From the NCBI GenBank assembly GCA_031283025.1, contig JAITCP010000054.1, positions 1-12,173 on the forward strand: DNA of 12,173 bases, given 5' to 3'. The DNA is from Spirochaetaceae bacterium (GTDB lineage: Bacteria; Spirochaetota; Spirochaetia; Treponematales; Breznakiellaceae). The notes beneath the pieces are model-generated. The model ran no database searches. It saw only the letters and a list, made by a program, of their open reading frames with translations, and was not told where the DNA came from. Every line of letters begins with the position of its first letter. Position 1 is the stretch's first letter. The position numbers and the translations under genes are program-made. Positions 1-7,016 of the stretch are shown piece after piece.

Positions 1-328
1 TTCCCCTGGGGATTAAGTCTTCCCGAATAAGGATGCCCCGCATTTTTTTGGCCGTTTCGGCGTCGGCCACCATTACAGTGCCGTTGGCGCTGACAGAGCT
101 TGAGTATCCTTCCTCGTTAATCCGGGTAATTATCCTCGCCCTTGTTTCTTCGTCCGTAATGGGCGCGTCAATCACCGGCACCATGCTGGGCGATGACGAC
201 ACCGACACCAGCGCGATGAGCCCCACAAGGAGTATCACCACAATGCCGGACAGTACCAGCCGCTGTACCAAGCTCCAGCTTCCCCAGAGATTTTTCACCT
301 GTTCGAGTAATTTTCTTAAAAAATCCAT
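1..328 (-). CDS. fliF: FliF, flagellar MS-ring protein (N-terminal part, cut by window edge)
   Basis: FliF forms the membrane-embedded MS ring on which the flagellar motor and export gate are assembled. Only the first 109 codons are present; the gene continues past base 1. The ATG at 328 follows a strong ribosome site (GGAGGGG, 332-338) with 3 bases between. Residues 1-20 are a short cytoplasmic amphipathic stretch, and about 22-43 are a hydrophobic membrane helix (LVLSGIVVILLVGLIALVSV). Residues 48-109 look like the first periplasmic ring-building domain: the helix TDEETRARIITRINEEGY, then a strand ending in VMVADAETAKKMRGILIRE and the DLIPRG turn, which resembles the usual 'L..EGLPKSG' of FliF. 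It lies 23 bases downstream of fliE, the usual flgB-flgC-fliE-fliF order. Identity rests on the domain pattern plus position and is strong despite truncation. Confidence 0.93.
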   Translation of the reverse strand, partial: MDFLRKLLEQVKNLWGSWSLVQRLVLSGIVVILLVGLIALVSVSSSPSMVPVIDAPITDEETRARIITRINEEGYSSSVSANGTVMVADAETAKKMRGILIREDLIPRG

Positions 329-351
329 GTTCCCCTCCCCCTATAATCAGG

Positions 352-735
352 TTATCTTGTGTTTATTATGTCCTTCCATGCCTGAACAATACGGTTCAGG
401 ATTGTTCTTGTTATGTTCAACGACATATTTGCCTGCGCTTCCGCCATGGAAATATCCTCTACATTCACCGAATCAGGGTCTATAGTCGCCTGCTCTACCA
501 AATAATCATGGTGTTTTTGGTAAGCGCTTACCCTGTCCAGCGCTTTCAGCATAGTCTCGCTAAAAAGGCCGTCCTTTGTCGTATCCGAAGCGCCTATGGT
601 TTTGCCAAGTTCCGCTATGCCGGAACCGGAAATATTGTAAAACTCCTCGTTCAAAACTTTGGGCCGCAGGTCCGGCATTGAAGAAGGAACTGCCGGCATG
701 GGCACCGGGCTAAAATACTGCGGTTGAATGGTCAT
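352..735 (-). CDS. fliE: FliE, flagellar hook-basal body complex protein
   Basis: FliE is the small adaptor between the MS ring (FliF) and the proximal rod (FlgB, FlgC), exported early through the flagellar type III system. The 127-residue product is a little longer than the usual 100-110. The first ~20 residues are proline- and methionine-rich (QYFSPVPMPAVPSSMPDLRP). The C-terminal half carries the family signature: ISMAEAQANMSLNITRTILNRIVQAWKDII corresponds to the 'A..A..sl......rnk...ay.eimr' helix of FliE. The ATG at 735 has a GGGAGG ribosome site that overlaps the end of flgC, with only 3 bases between the flgC stop and this start, so the two genes are probably translationally coupled. 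The N-terminus is weakly conserved, but family and context agree. Confidence 0.92.
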   Translation of the reverse strand: MTIQPQYFSPVPMPAVPSSMPDLRPKVLNEEFYNISGSGIAELGKTIGASDTTKDGLFSETMLKALDRVSAYQKHHDYLVEQATIDPDSVNVEDISMAEAQANMSLNITRTILNRIVQAWKDIINTR

Positions 736-738
736 CTA

Positions 739-1200
739 TTACCTCCCGCCTATTTCCAGAGCGCGCTGGAACATTGATTTATACCCTTCCACGACCTGGG
801 CGTTAGCTTCGTACATACGGTTGGCTTCGATTAAGTCCACCATTTCTGTAACAACATCCACATTGGGATACAAAACATAATCCTTGTCCGGCCCTTCAAG
901 TATCCTGTCCGGGTGGGTAGGATCATAGACCTTGCGGAGTTCCGTAGTGTTGTCCTTTTCCACCCTTGCTACCCGCACGCCGTTGCCGGGCCCGTTGTCA
1001 AGAAACTGGGGCAGAAAAGGCGAGCGCCAGTAAGGCTGCTGGACACGGGGCCGCATAATAACCCGCGACCTTCTGAAAGGGCCGCCTTCGTTTGTCCTGG
1101 TTGTGGTTACGTTTGCCATGTTATTGGAAATTACGTCCCCGCGAATCCGCTGGGCGCCCATTCCGCTGGACGCTATGTTAATCGATGTAAAAAGTCCCAT
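739..1200 (-). CDS. flgC: FlgC, flagellar proximal rod protein
   Basis: FlgC is one of the proximal rod subunits that carry the drive shaft from the MS ring. The 153-residue product has both ends of the family. The N-terminal rod helix and loop run from MGLFTSINIASSGMGAQR to ISNNMANVTTTRT (residues 25-36). The C-terminal block starts VYDPTHPD (91-98) and continues through YPNVDVVTEMVDLIEANRMYEAN (111-133), very close to the consensus 'hPdAd..GyV.yPNVd...EM..l..a.R.YeaNv'. The middle, residues 55-85, is the variable D1 insertion. The start at 1200 lies 1 base after the flgB stop (TAGTATG) with AAGGAC as ribosome site, so it is coupled to flgB. No signal peptide is present, as expected for a type III substrate. 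Confidence 0.96.
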   Translation of the reverse strand: MGLFTSINIASSGMGAQRIRGDVISNNMANVTTTRTNEGGPFRRSRVIMRPRVQQPYWRSPFLPQFLDNGPGNGVRVARVEKDNTTELRKVYDPTHPDRILEGPDKDYVLYPNVDVVTEMVDLIEANRMYEANAQVVEGYKSMFQRALEIGGR

Positions 1201-1201
1201 A

Positions 1202-1615
1202 CTATGTCCTTAATACCAGGCTTACCTGGCCGTATTCAAACGCCGCCGCATGGGCGTACAAGTTATAACGCATCTGATTTTTCAGAATGTTGTTCATTTC
1301 CTTTTCCGGGTCCACATTATTCCCGTTATTGTCGTAGGTGCTTGTAAAATCAAGCGTCCGCCGGGGCTGAACATTCCGGTAATCAAGCTGTGTCCAGTTG
1401 CTCACGTGCCGGGGATCGCTTCTTGCCATGATAAACTCCGGCTTGTGGGTTTGAGAAAGAATCGCTTTTTTTAAGGACGATTCAAAATTAACCTCTGTCC
1501 GCTTGAAATGCGGTACATCCTTGTTGGCAAGGTTGTCCGCATAAACGGCGTGGCGGAGGTTCCCCACGTTCATTGCCCGGTGGAGTATATCAACGGTTCT
1601 GGTAAAACTGTTCAT
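1202..1615 (-). CDS. flgB: FlgB, flagellar proximal rod protein
   Basis: FlgB is the first proximal rod subunit above FliE. The 137-residue product begins with the rod-family helix (TVDILHRAMNVGNLRHAVYADNLANKDVPHFKR, residues 7-39), the 'N.AN..tpgfk' motif in variant form. It ends with the standard block NGNNVDPEKEMNNILKNQMRYNLYA (97-121), matching 'dgNnVd.e.Em..l..n...Y'. The ATG at 1615 has GAGGTG as ribosome site, whose TGA overlaps the stop of a 9-codon ORF just upstream. It is the first flagellar gene of the run and follows hslU by 74 bases. A promoter of its own could lie in that gap, but none matches well by eye. Confidence 0.96.
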   Translation of the reverse strand: MNSFTRTVDILHRAMNVGNLRHAVYADNLANKDVPHFKRTEVNFESSLKKAILSQTHKPEFIMARSDPRHVSNWTQLDYRNVQPRRTLDFTSTYDNNGNNVDPEKEMNNILKNQMRYNLYAHAAAFEYGQVSLVLRT

Positions 1616-1624
1616 CCATACACC

Positions 1625-1654
1625 TCAATTATCAAAATCTCTCTCTATCAACAT
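1625..1654 (-). CDS. Possible 9-codon leader ORF upstream of flgB
   Basis: This is a short reading frame encoding MLIERDFDN, ending in TGA 9 bases before the flgB ATG. Its stop overlaps the flgB ribosome site. It is preceded by a very strong Shine-Dalgarno run at 1666-1676, about 11 bases from the ATG, slightly longer than ideal. It could be a translational leader that couples ribosomes onto flgB, the worn remnant of a gene once between hslU and flgB, or chance. I do not recognise the peptide, and the call is tentative. Confidence 0.25.
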   Translation of the reverse strand: MLIERDFDN

Positions 1655-1665
1655 CGGCCTTTTTT

Positions 1666-1676
1666 CCCTCCTCCTT
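1666..1676 (-). promoter_or_regulatory. Strong orphan Shine-Dalgarno sequence between hslU and flgB
   Basis: The minus strand reads AAGGAGGAGGG here, the best ribosome-binding match in the hslU-flgB gap. The nearest start downstream is the ATG of the 9-codon ORF at 1654. It is too far (about 50 bases) to serve flgB, which has its own GAGGTG. The rest of the 74-base gap shows only a -10-like GATAAT near 1631 with no convincing -35. Confidence 0.5.
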
Positions 1677-1689
1677 AACTATTCCGGCA

Positions 1690-3291
1690 CTATAGAATGT
1701 ACCGGCCCAAATCCTGATCCATAGCCAGATCGGAAAGCTTTTCGTTTACATAGCCCTCTGTAATGACAACCTTGGTTGGCGCTATGTCCGGCGCTTCAAA
1801 GGAAAGCTCTTCCAGCAGGGTTTCCATGATTGTGTGGAGGCGGCGGGCGCCTATATTTTCCAGCCGGGCGTTTACTTCCGCGGCAAGGGCTGCCAGCCGC
1901 TGAACGGCCTCGCCGGTGAACTCGATTTCCACTTTTTCCGTCGAAAGCAGGTCCCGGTACTGCCGGGTCAGGGCGTTTTTCGGTTCCGTGAGGATACGCA
2001 GGAATTCGTCCTTGCCCAGGGAATCCAGTTCCACCCGCAGGGGAAACCGCCCCTGAAGTTCGGGGATCAGATCGGAGGGTTTGCTTACGTTAAAGGCCCC
2101 GGCGGCAATAAAGAGTATGTGGCTTGTGTCCACCGGCCCCCATTTGGTATTCACCACGGCCCCTTCCACGATGGGGAGTATGTCCCGCTGCACCCCTTCA
2201 CGGGACACGTCGGGGCCGCCGCTCCGTTCACCACGGACGGCGATCTTGTCAATCTCGTCAACAAAAACAATTCCCGTTTCTTCCACCCGCTTGCGGGCTT
2301 CATCGCTCACCCTGTCCCGGTCAATGAGTTTTTCCGCTTCTTCCGCGATAAGGATTTCCCTTGCGCGCGCTACGCTGACAACTTTTTTCTTTTTATTTCC
2401 CCCAAAGAAACCGGCAATTCCTGAAAGGCTGGATTCCAGGTCTTCAAAACTTCCCCCCATCATTTCAAAAGAAGGAATTTGAGGGCTTTGGTTTACGGTT
2501 ATTTCCACGGTTCCGTCTTCCAGTTTTCCTTCGCGCAGCCAGGCGCGGAATTTTTCACGGGTATGATCGGTTTTTTTCTCCGTTCCCGGTTCACCGTCCA
2601 TGCCGGACTGTTTATCCGCGGGTTCCCCGTCCGCAAATTGTCCGCCGATCAAATCGGCGGGCGCTTCGCCGGCTTCTTCCGTTTCCTGGGATTCATCGCC
2701 GTCCTGCACAGCGCCGGGAACTTGCCCGTGCATGAAAGGTATGCCTACCTGTATGGCGGTTCCCATGATGCCCGGCCCGTTATCGTTGTTAAAGGAAAAG
2801 GAGCCCATAGGGCGGATTACCGGACCGGAAGGCGGCTGGCCGCGGTCTTTGTTCTTTTTTCTGGGCCGGGGCACCAGTAAATCCAGCAGGGCTTCTTCCG
2901 CCCGTTTTTCCGCCTCCGCATTAACCGTCTGCTGCATCTCCTGTTTTACCATTTGTATGCCCGCAGCCATAAGATCGCGGATCATGGATTCCACATCCCG
3001 TCCGACATAGCCTACTTCCGTATACTTGGTGGCTTCTACTTTGATAAAGGGCGAGTTGGCCAGCTTTGCCAGGCGGCGGGCGATTTCTGTTTTGCCTACG
3101 CCGGTGGGGCCTATCATAAGAATATTTTTGGGGGCAATGTCTTCCCGCATTTCCGGGTCCAGCTTTATCCGCCTGATCCGGTTGCGCAGGGCCACCGCCA
3201 CCGCCCGCTTGGCCTTCTTTTGGCCTATGATGTACTTGTCCAGTTCCGTTACGATTTCACGCGGAGTTAAGCGATCAAGGTTTTTTTCCAT
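1690..3291 (-). CDS. hslU: HslU (ClpY), ATPase subunit of the HslUV protease, with enlarged I-domain
   Basis: HslU is the AAA+ unfoldase that feeds substrates into the HslV peptidase; both are cytoplasmic. From the ATG at 3291 the product is 533 residues, about 90 longer than E. coli HslU (443). Visible motifs: Walker A GPTGVGKT (61-68), pore loop GYVG (94-97), Walker B VFVDEID (342-348), IPELQGRFPLRVEL with the arginine finger region (about 408-421), sensor-2 IGARRLHTIMETLLEEL (480-496), and the C-terminal DLGRYIL tail that docks into HslV. The extra length lies in the I-domain, about residues 149-242, a Gly/Pro then Asp/Glu-rich low-complexity insert. The frame is open 16 codons further upstream to 3339, but that would lie inside hslV. 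The 3291 ATG overlaps the hslV stop by one base (TAATG) and gives the normal N-terminus LTPREIVTELDKYIIGQ. GGAGG sits 13 bases upstream, so coupling to hslV is likely. Confidence 0.97.
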   Translation of the reverse strand: MEKNLDRLTPREIVTELDKYIIGQKKAKRAVAVALRNRIRRIKLDPEMREDIAPKNILMIGPTGVGKTEIARRLAKLANSPFIKVEATKYTEVGYVGRDVESMIRDLMAAGIQMVKQEMQQTVNAEAEKRAEEALLDLLVPRPRKKNKDRGQPPSGPVIRPMGSFSFNNDNGPGIMGTAIQVGIPFMHGQVPGAVQDGDESQETEEAGEAPADLIGGQFADGEPADKQSGMDGEPGTEKKTDHTREKFRAWLREGKLEDGTVEITVNQSPQIPSFEMMGGSFEDLESSLSGIAGFFGGNKKKKVVSVARAREILIAEEAEKLIDRDRVSDEARKRVEETGIVFVDEIDKIAVRGERSGGPDVSREGVQRDILPIVEGAVVNTKWGPVDTSHILFIAAGAFNVSKPSDLIPELQGRFPLRVELDSLGKDEFLRILTEPKNALTRQYRDLLSTEKVEIEFTGEAVQRLAALAAEVNARLENIGARRLHTIMETLLEELSFEAPDIAPTKVVITEGYVNEKLSDLAMDQDLGRYIL

Positions 3292-3836
3292 TATGGTTTT
3301 AATTCCTCCAGTGTTATTTGGCTGTTGGTATAAATACAAATATTTCCCGCAATTTCAAGGCTCCGCTTTGCAACTTCCGCGGCGGAAAGGACGCCTCCGT
3401 TAAGGAAGGCCAGGGCCGCCGCCAGCGCATAATTGCCCCCGGAACCTATTGCCAGCGCATCTTCCGCCGGTTCAATTACATCCCCCGTGCCGGAAACAAG
3501 GAGGGTTTTGCTTAAGTCCGCTGTAAGGAGCATCGCTTCCAGCCGCCTTAAGGTACGGTCTGTACGCCAGTCCTTGGCCAGTTCCACCGCAGACCGGGCC
3601 AGGTCGCCGGAATACTCCTTGAGCTTGCTTTCAAAGCGGTCAAACAGGGTGAACGCATCCGCGGTAGCTCCAGCAAAACCGCAAAGAACTTTGCCGTCCC
3701 AAAGCCGGCGGACTTTGCGGGCATTGTTCTTTACCACTGTTTCCCCCAGCGTTACCTGGCCGTCTCCGGCCATTGCCACTTCCCCGTTCCGCCGTACCGC
3801 AAGAACGGTTGTAGATCGTATCTTTACTTCATTCAT
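3291..3836 (-). CDS. hslV: HslV (ClpQ), threonine peptidase subunit of HslUV
   Basis: HslV is the proteasome-like double-ring peptidase of the HslUV complex. The 181-residue product has the family core: TTVLAVRRNGEVAMAGDGQVTLG, NARKVRRL, GFAGATADAFTLFDRFE, DWRTDRTLRRLEAMLL, and AIGSGGNYALAAALAF near the end. Numbering from the first Thr of the TTV pair as Thr1, Asp17 (GDGQ) and Lys33 (ARKVR) are both present. That threonine is residue 9, preceded by MNEVKIRS, so simple removal of Met would not expose it. No other in-frame start lies closer. The ATG overlaps the xerC stop by one base (TAATG) and has GGGAG as ribosome site. Downstream hslU also overlaps by one base, fitting equal production of the partners. 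Confidence 0.97.
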   Translation of the reverse strand: MNEVKIRSTTVLAVRRNGEVAMAGDGQVTLGETVVKNNARKVRRLWDGKVLCGFAGATADAFTLFDRFESKLKEYSGDLARSAVELAKDWRTDRTLRRLEAMLLTADLSKTLLVSGTGDVIEPAEDALAIGSGGNYALAAALAFLNGGVLSAAEVAKRSLEIAGNICIYTNSQITLEELKP

Positions 3837-4765
3837 TATACACTCCCATTATGTATGATCACACTCTTTAAGTCCGCATGAGGATGAGCTTTCATGTACG
3901 CCTGTTTAAGGCGTTCCATATCCACATGAGTATAACGCTGGGTGGTAGTAATGCTGGTATGCCCCAGGAGTTCCTGCACCAGGCGGACATCGCAGCCGGA
4001 ATTAACCAGATGGGTGGCAAAGCTGTGCCGTAAGGCGTGGGGATGGATATGCTTGTCCAGCCCGGACCTGTTTCCGTATTGGTTAATTATCCACCGTATT
4101 CCCGCGACAGACAGGGGCCCTCCGCGTCGGTTGATAAAAACCCGGCCTGTGGGAAAAGCCCCCTTAATCCGGGCGGAACGTGCGGGAAGGTATTCCTTTA
4201 TGGCGCGGCCCGCTTCTTCCGAAAAAAACACATAGCGTTCCTTGTCTCCCTTGCCGATCACCCGCGCGGAAAGGCAGTCATCTTCCAGTTCACTCATCGA
4301 AAGCGTAAAAAGTTCGGAAATTCGTAATCCTGCGGAATACATGGCAAGGATCAGCGCCTTGTCCCGGACAGGCCAGAGTATTCCTTCCTTTTCCGGAAGT
4401 TCCGCAAAGGCCGCCATTTCCCCCTCCCAAAGAAAAACCGGCAGGGTCTTGGGCGTTTTAAGGTTTCGTATGGCAACGGAAGGATCGTCCTTGCGTCTTT
4501 CCATCCTGATGAGCCAGCGGTAAAATCCCCGGAGGGAAGAAAGGGCGCGGTTAATGCTTACCGAAGATATTCCCTCTGCGGAAAGATCGGCGATAAAGTG
4601 TTGTACCCCGTTACAGTCCGCCGATTCAGGGCCTATGTCCCGGTTCATGCAGTATGCTTCAAAACGGGAAAGGTCTTTTCCGTAAGCGGCCAGCGTCCTT
4701 TCCGGCAAACCCCGCACTGCCTTAAGATACATGATGTACTGTTGTATTGTCGTTCTATCCGTCAT
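3836..4765 (-). CDS. xerC: XerC-type tyrosine recombinase
   Basis: This site-specific recombinase of the XerC/CodV type normally acts with XerD at dif to resolve chromosome dimers. From the ATG at 4765 it is 309 residues. The N-terminal SAM-like core-binding domain spans about 4-88 (YIMYLKAVRGLPERTLAAYGKDL, INRALSSLRGFYRWL). The catalytic domain has all six residues: R148 (SAGLRISEL), K172 (GKGDKE), H243 and R246 (HALRHSFATHL), H269 (LGHT), Y278 (TQRYTHVD). These spacings are almost those of E. coli XerD. An upstream in-frame start at 4846 would lie deep in topA and lacks support; the 4765 start has GGAGGAGG just upstream inside the topA end and overlaps topA by 11 bases. It is called XerC rather than XerD from its place between topA and hslV, like codV of Bacillus. 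Confidence 0.93.
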   Translation of the reverse strand: MTDRTTIQQYIMYLKAVRGLPERTLAAYGKDLSRFEAYCMNRDIGPESADCNGVQHFIADLSAEGISSVSINRALSSLRGFYRWLIRMERRKDDPSVAIRNLKTPKTLPVFLWEGEMAAFAELPEKEGILWPVRDKALILAMYSAGLRISELFTLSMSELEDDCLSARVIGKGDKERYVFFSEEAGRAIKEYLPARSARIKGAFPTGRVFINRRGGPLSVAGIRWIINQYGNRSGLDKHIHPHALRHSFATHLVNSGCDVRLVQELLGHTSITTTQRYTHVDMERLKQAYMKAHPHADLKSVIIHNGSV

Positions 4766-6950
4766 TTTCTTCTTCCTCCTCCGCGCTGTGCAGGTAATCG
4801 CAGTCCGGGTTAATGCAGGATTTGTGGCTGCCGTTCCGTTTGTCATACTTCTCTACAAGAAATTGTCCGCATTGGGGACAATTCTGGGAAAGGGGTTTGT
4901 GGTGGCATAAAAAGTCACAGTCCGGGTAATTGGCGCAGCCGTAAAATTCCTTGCCCCTTCCCTTTGTTTTCCGGGCTACAACGTCGCCCCCGCATTTGGG
5001 ACATTTTGCAAGCGGAACAGACCGGGTGGTCCTGCATTCGGGGAAACCGGAGCAGGCCAGAAAAAACCCAAAGCGGCCCAGTTTTTTTACCAGCGGCCTG
5101 CCGCATTTTTCACAAACATAACCGGTTGGTTCGTCAAGCGTCCCCTTGTAAGATTCCAGGGTTTTTCCGACCTCGTCTACCCTGTCCTTAAAGGGATGCC
5201 AGAATTCCCTGATCATGTCCGGCCAGCGTATATTGCTTTCCTCTACCTGGTCCAGTTTTAATTCCATGGAAGCGGTAAAATCCGTGTCCACCACATTGGG
5301 AAAATACTCGCCCAGCATATCGCTGATCATCCGGCCCAGCAGGGTTGGCACCAACTGCTTGTTGGAACGGGTTACATAGTACCGTTCAAGGAGCACGGAA
5401 ATAATCGGAGCGTAGGTGGAAGGCCGGCCTATGCCTTTTTCTTCCAGGGTTTTGACTATGGAAGCGTCAGTATAACGGGGCGGCCCCTGGGTAAAGTGCT
5501 GTTCAGGATATATTTTTTCCACGTCAAGAACATCGCCTTTTTTAAGAGGCGGCATGGCGTCTCCCTTTTCTTCTTTGGAAGCAAGAAGTTTCATCACCTG
5601 TAAAAAACCCTTTTCAATGATCTTTGTACCGGCAATGCGGAAAATTCCCTCCCCTCCGCCGGAGGATTTGGGAATGGCGGCGGATATGTCAATGCTTATC
5701 GTCTTTGTTCTGGCATTCGCCATCTGGCAGGAGACAAAGCGCTCCCAAATAATCGTATAAAGGCGCAGCTGATCCCGGTCTAAGGAGTCCTTAATCGATT
5801 CCGGGGTATAGCTTACATAAGTGGGCCGTATTGCTTCATGCGCGTCCTGCGCTTTTTTCCCCACCGAATATTCTATAGGGGAAGGAGGCAGGGCCGACGG
5901 ATAATGTTTGCCTATCCATTCCCGCACTTCGCCCAGAGCAAGGCCGGAGATGCGCACCGAATCGGTACGCATATAGGTGATAAGCCCAACCCGGCCCGCG
6001 CCAATGCTGACCCCTTCATATAATTGCTGGGCAACCTGCATGGTCTTTTTGCTGGTAAAGCCCAGCCTGTTGGCTGCAACCTGTTGAAGCTGGGATGTGG
6101 TAAAAGGAGGCCGGGGGCGGACTGTCTTTTCCGTCTCCCGAATCTCCGCCACCGTACAGGCGGAATTTTTAACCGCGTCAATAAGACGGCGGACTTCCGC
6201 TTCTGTTTTCAGTTCCGGTTTTTTACCCTGCCATAACACAAGCTGCGTGGTAAATATTCCGTGCCGCCCTGTCTTAAAATCCGCCTCTACGGTCCAGTAT
6301 TCTTCAGGGATAAAGGCTTCCACTTCCTTTTCCCGTTCACAGATAAGCCGCAGGGCAACCGATTGAACCCGTCCGGCGGAAAGGCCGTTCTTTACTTTTT
6401 TCCACAGCAGGGGCGAAAGGTTGTAGCCTACCAGACGATCCAAAACCCGCCGGGCCTTCTGCGCGTTTACCTTTGCCTCATCAATAGCGGAAGGATTATC
6501 CACGGCGTTTTTGATCGCCTGCGGGGTAATTTCATTAAAACTGATCCGCTTAATGGTAACCTTATTGTTTTTTGCGCTGATTGAGTTCCGCAAATGCCAG
6601 GCTATGGCTTCCCCTTCCCTGTCATTATCACTTGCCAGCAGCACTTCATCCGATTTTTTTGCATCACCCTGAAGTTCCTTGAGGATTTTTGCCCTTCCCC
6701 GGACGGTGATGTACTCCGGTTCAAAATCATGATCCACGTCAACGGCCGTTCGGGATTTTGGAAGATCGATCAAATGCCCCATGGAAGCCTTAACGGTATA
6801 AGAAGGGCCCAAATATTTTTCTATTGTTTTTGCCTTGGCGGGAGATTCAACGATAACCAGCGTTTTTTTATCGGCCATGCTTTTTCCGCCGGATTTTACG
6901 GCAGTTTTTTTTACCGCCCTTTTTTTTGTTTTTACCGTTTTTACACTCAT
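4755..6950 (-). CDS. topA: DNA topoisomerase I (type IA)
   Basis: This enzyme relaxes negative supercoils by passing strands through a transient tyrosine-linked nick. It has 731 residues. The TOPRIM domain starts LVIVESPAKAKTIEKYLG (catalytic E35) and contains the acidic triad SDNDREGE (D108, D110, E112). The active-site tyrosine is Y326 in GLITYMRTDSVRIS, and DAHEAIRPT (369-377) is the standard following motif. The C-terminus has three four-cysteine zinc ribbons: C613/616/633/639, C650/653/672/678 and C691/694/712/717, then an acidic end (EEEEEND). The N-terminus has a 24-residue Lys/Arg-rich extension before MADKKTLVIVESP. The ATG at 6950 has a fair ribosome site (GGAAG); the internal ATG at 6878 is an alternative with a weaker one (GGCGGA). 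It lies 66 bases after dprA, across a palindromic repeat. Confidence 0.97.
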   Translation of the reverse strand: MSVKTVKTKKRAVKKTAVKSGGKSMADKKTLVIVESPAKAKTIEKYLGPSYTVKASMGHLIDLPKSRTAVDVDHDFEPEYITVRGRAKILKELQGDAKKSDEVLLASDNDREGEAIAWHLRNSISAKNNKVTIKRISFNEITPQAIKNAVDNPSAIDEAKVNAQKARRVLDRLVGYNLSPLLWKKVKNGLSAGRVQSVALRLICEREKEVEAFIPEEYWTVEADFKTGRHGIFTTQLVLWQGKKPELKTEAEVRRLIDAVKNSACTVAEIRETEKTVRPRPPFTTSQLQQVAANRLGFTSKKTMQVAQQLYEGVSIGAGRVGLITYMRTDSVRISGLALGEVREWIGKHYPSALPPSPIEYSVGKKAQDAHEAIRPTYVSYTPESIKDSLDRDQLRLYTIIWERFVSCQMANARTKTISIDISAAIPKSSGGGEGIFRIAGTKIIEKGFLQVMKLLASKEEKGDAMPPLKKGDVLDVEKIYPEQHFTQGPPRYTDASIVKTLEEKGIGRPSTYAPIISVLLERYYVTRSNKQLVPTLLGRMISDMLGEYFPNVVDTDFTASMELKLDQVEESNIRWPDMIREFWHPFKDRVDEVGKTLESYKGTLDEPTGYVCEKCGRPLVKKLGRFGFFLACSGFPECRTTRSVPLAKCPKCGGDVVARKTKGRGKEFYGCANYPDCDFLCHHKPLSQNCPQCGQFLVEKYDKRNGSHKSCINPDCDYLHSAEEEEENDG

Positions 6951-6974
6951 GCTTTTACTTCCATATCTTTTTAT

Positions 6975-7012
6975 TAGGTTTGTTCAAAAACTTCGGTTCT
7001 TGAACAAACCTA
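6975..7012. repeat. Palindromic repeat, copy between dprA and topA
   Basis: A 13-bp perfect inverted repeat (TAGGTTTGTTCAA at 6975-6987, complement at 7000-7012) surrounds an inner AAC/GTT stem after one A/C mismatch. The tip on the plus strand is C(TTCG)G. The core CAAAAACTTCGGTT is a variant of the CAAAAACTTCAGTTTTTG core found upstream of ftsA, so this is a fourth member of the family with different outer arms. There is no T-run on either side on the transcribed strand, so it does not look like an ordinary intrinsic terminator. It fills most of the 66-base gap. Confidence 0.8.
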
Positions 7013-7016
7013 TCGC

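Noticed and set aside
1625..1660. Sigma-70 promoter for flgB.
   Set aside because: A GATAAT -10-like hexamer is present but no -35 match lies 16-18 bases upstream, and it would place the transcript start almost at the flgB ATG.
1834..2424. 196-residue plus-strand ORF opposite hslU.
   Set aside because: It is antisense to conserved HslU motifs, has no ribosome site and resembles no protein; it reflects the codon bias of the real gene.
3291..3339. Upstream extension of hslU to 3339.
   Set aside because: It would add MYLYQQPNNT... inside the hslV coding region with no supporting ribosome site. The ATG at 3291 gives the family N-terminus.
4766..4846. Upstream extension of xerC to 4846.
   Set aside because: It lies in the topA zinc-ribbon coding region, and the extra 27 residues are unlike XerC. 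A strong GGAGGAGG precedes the 4765 start.
6975..7012. Intrinsic terminator between dprA and topA.
   Set aside because: The stem is AT-rich, with no T-run after it on the transcribed strand. It fits better as a member of the palindrome family.
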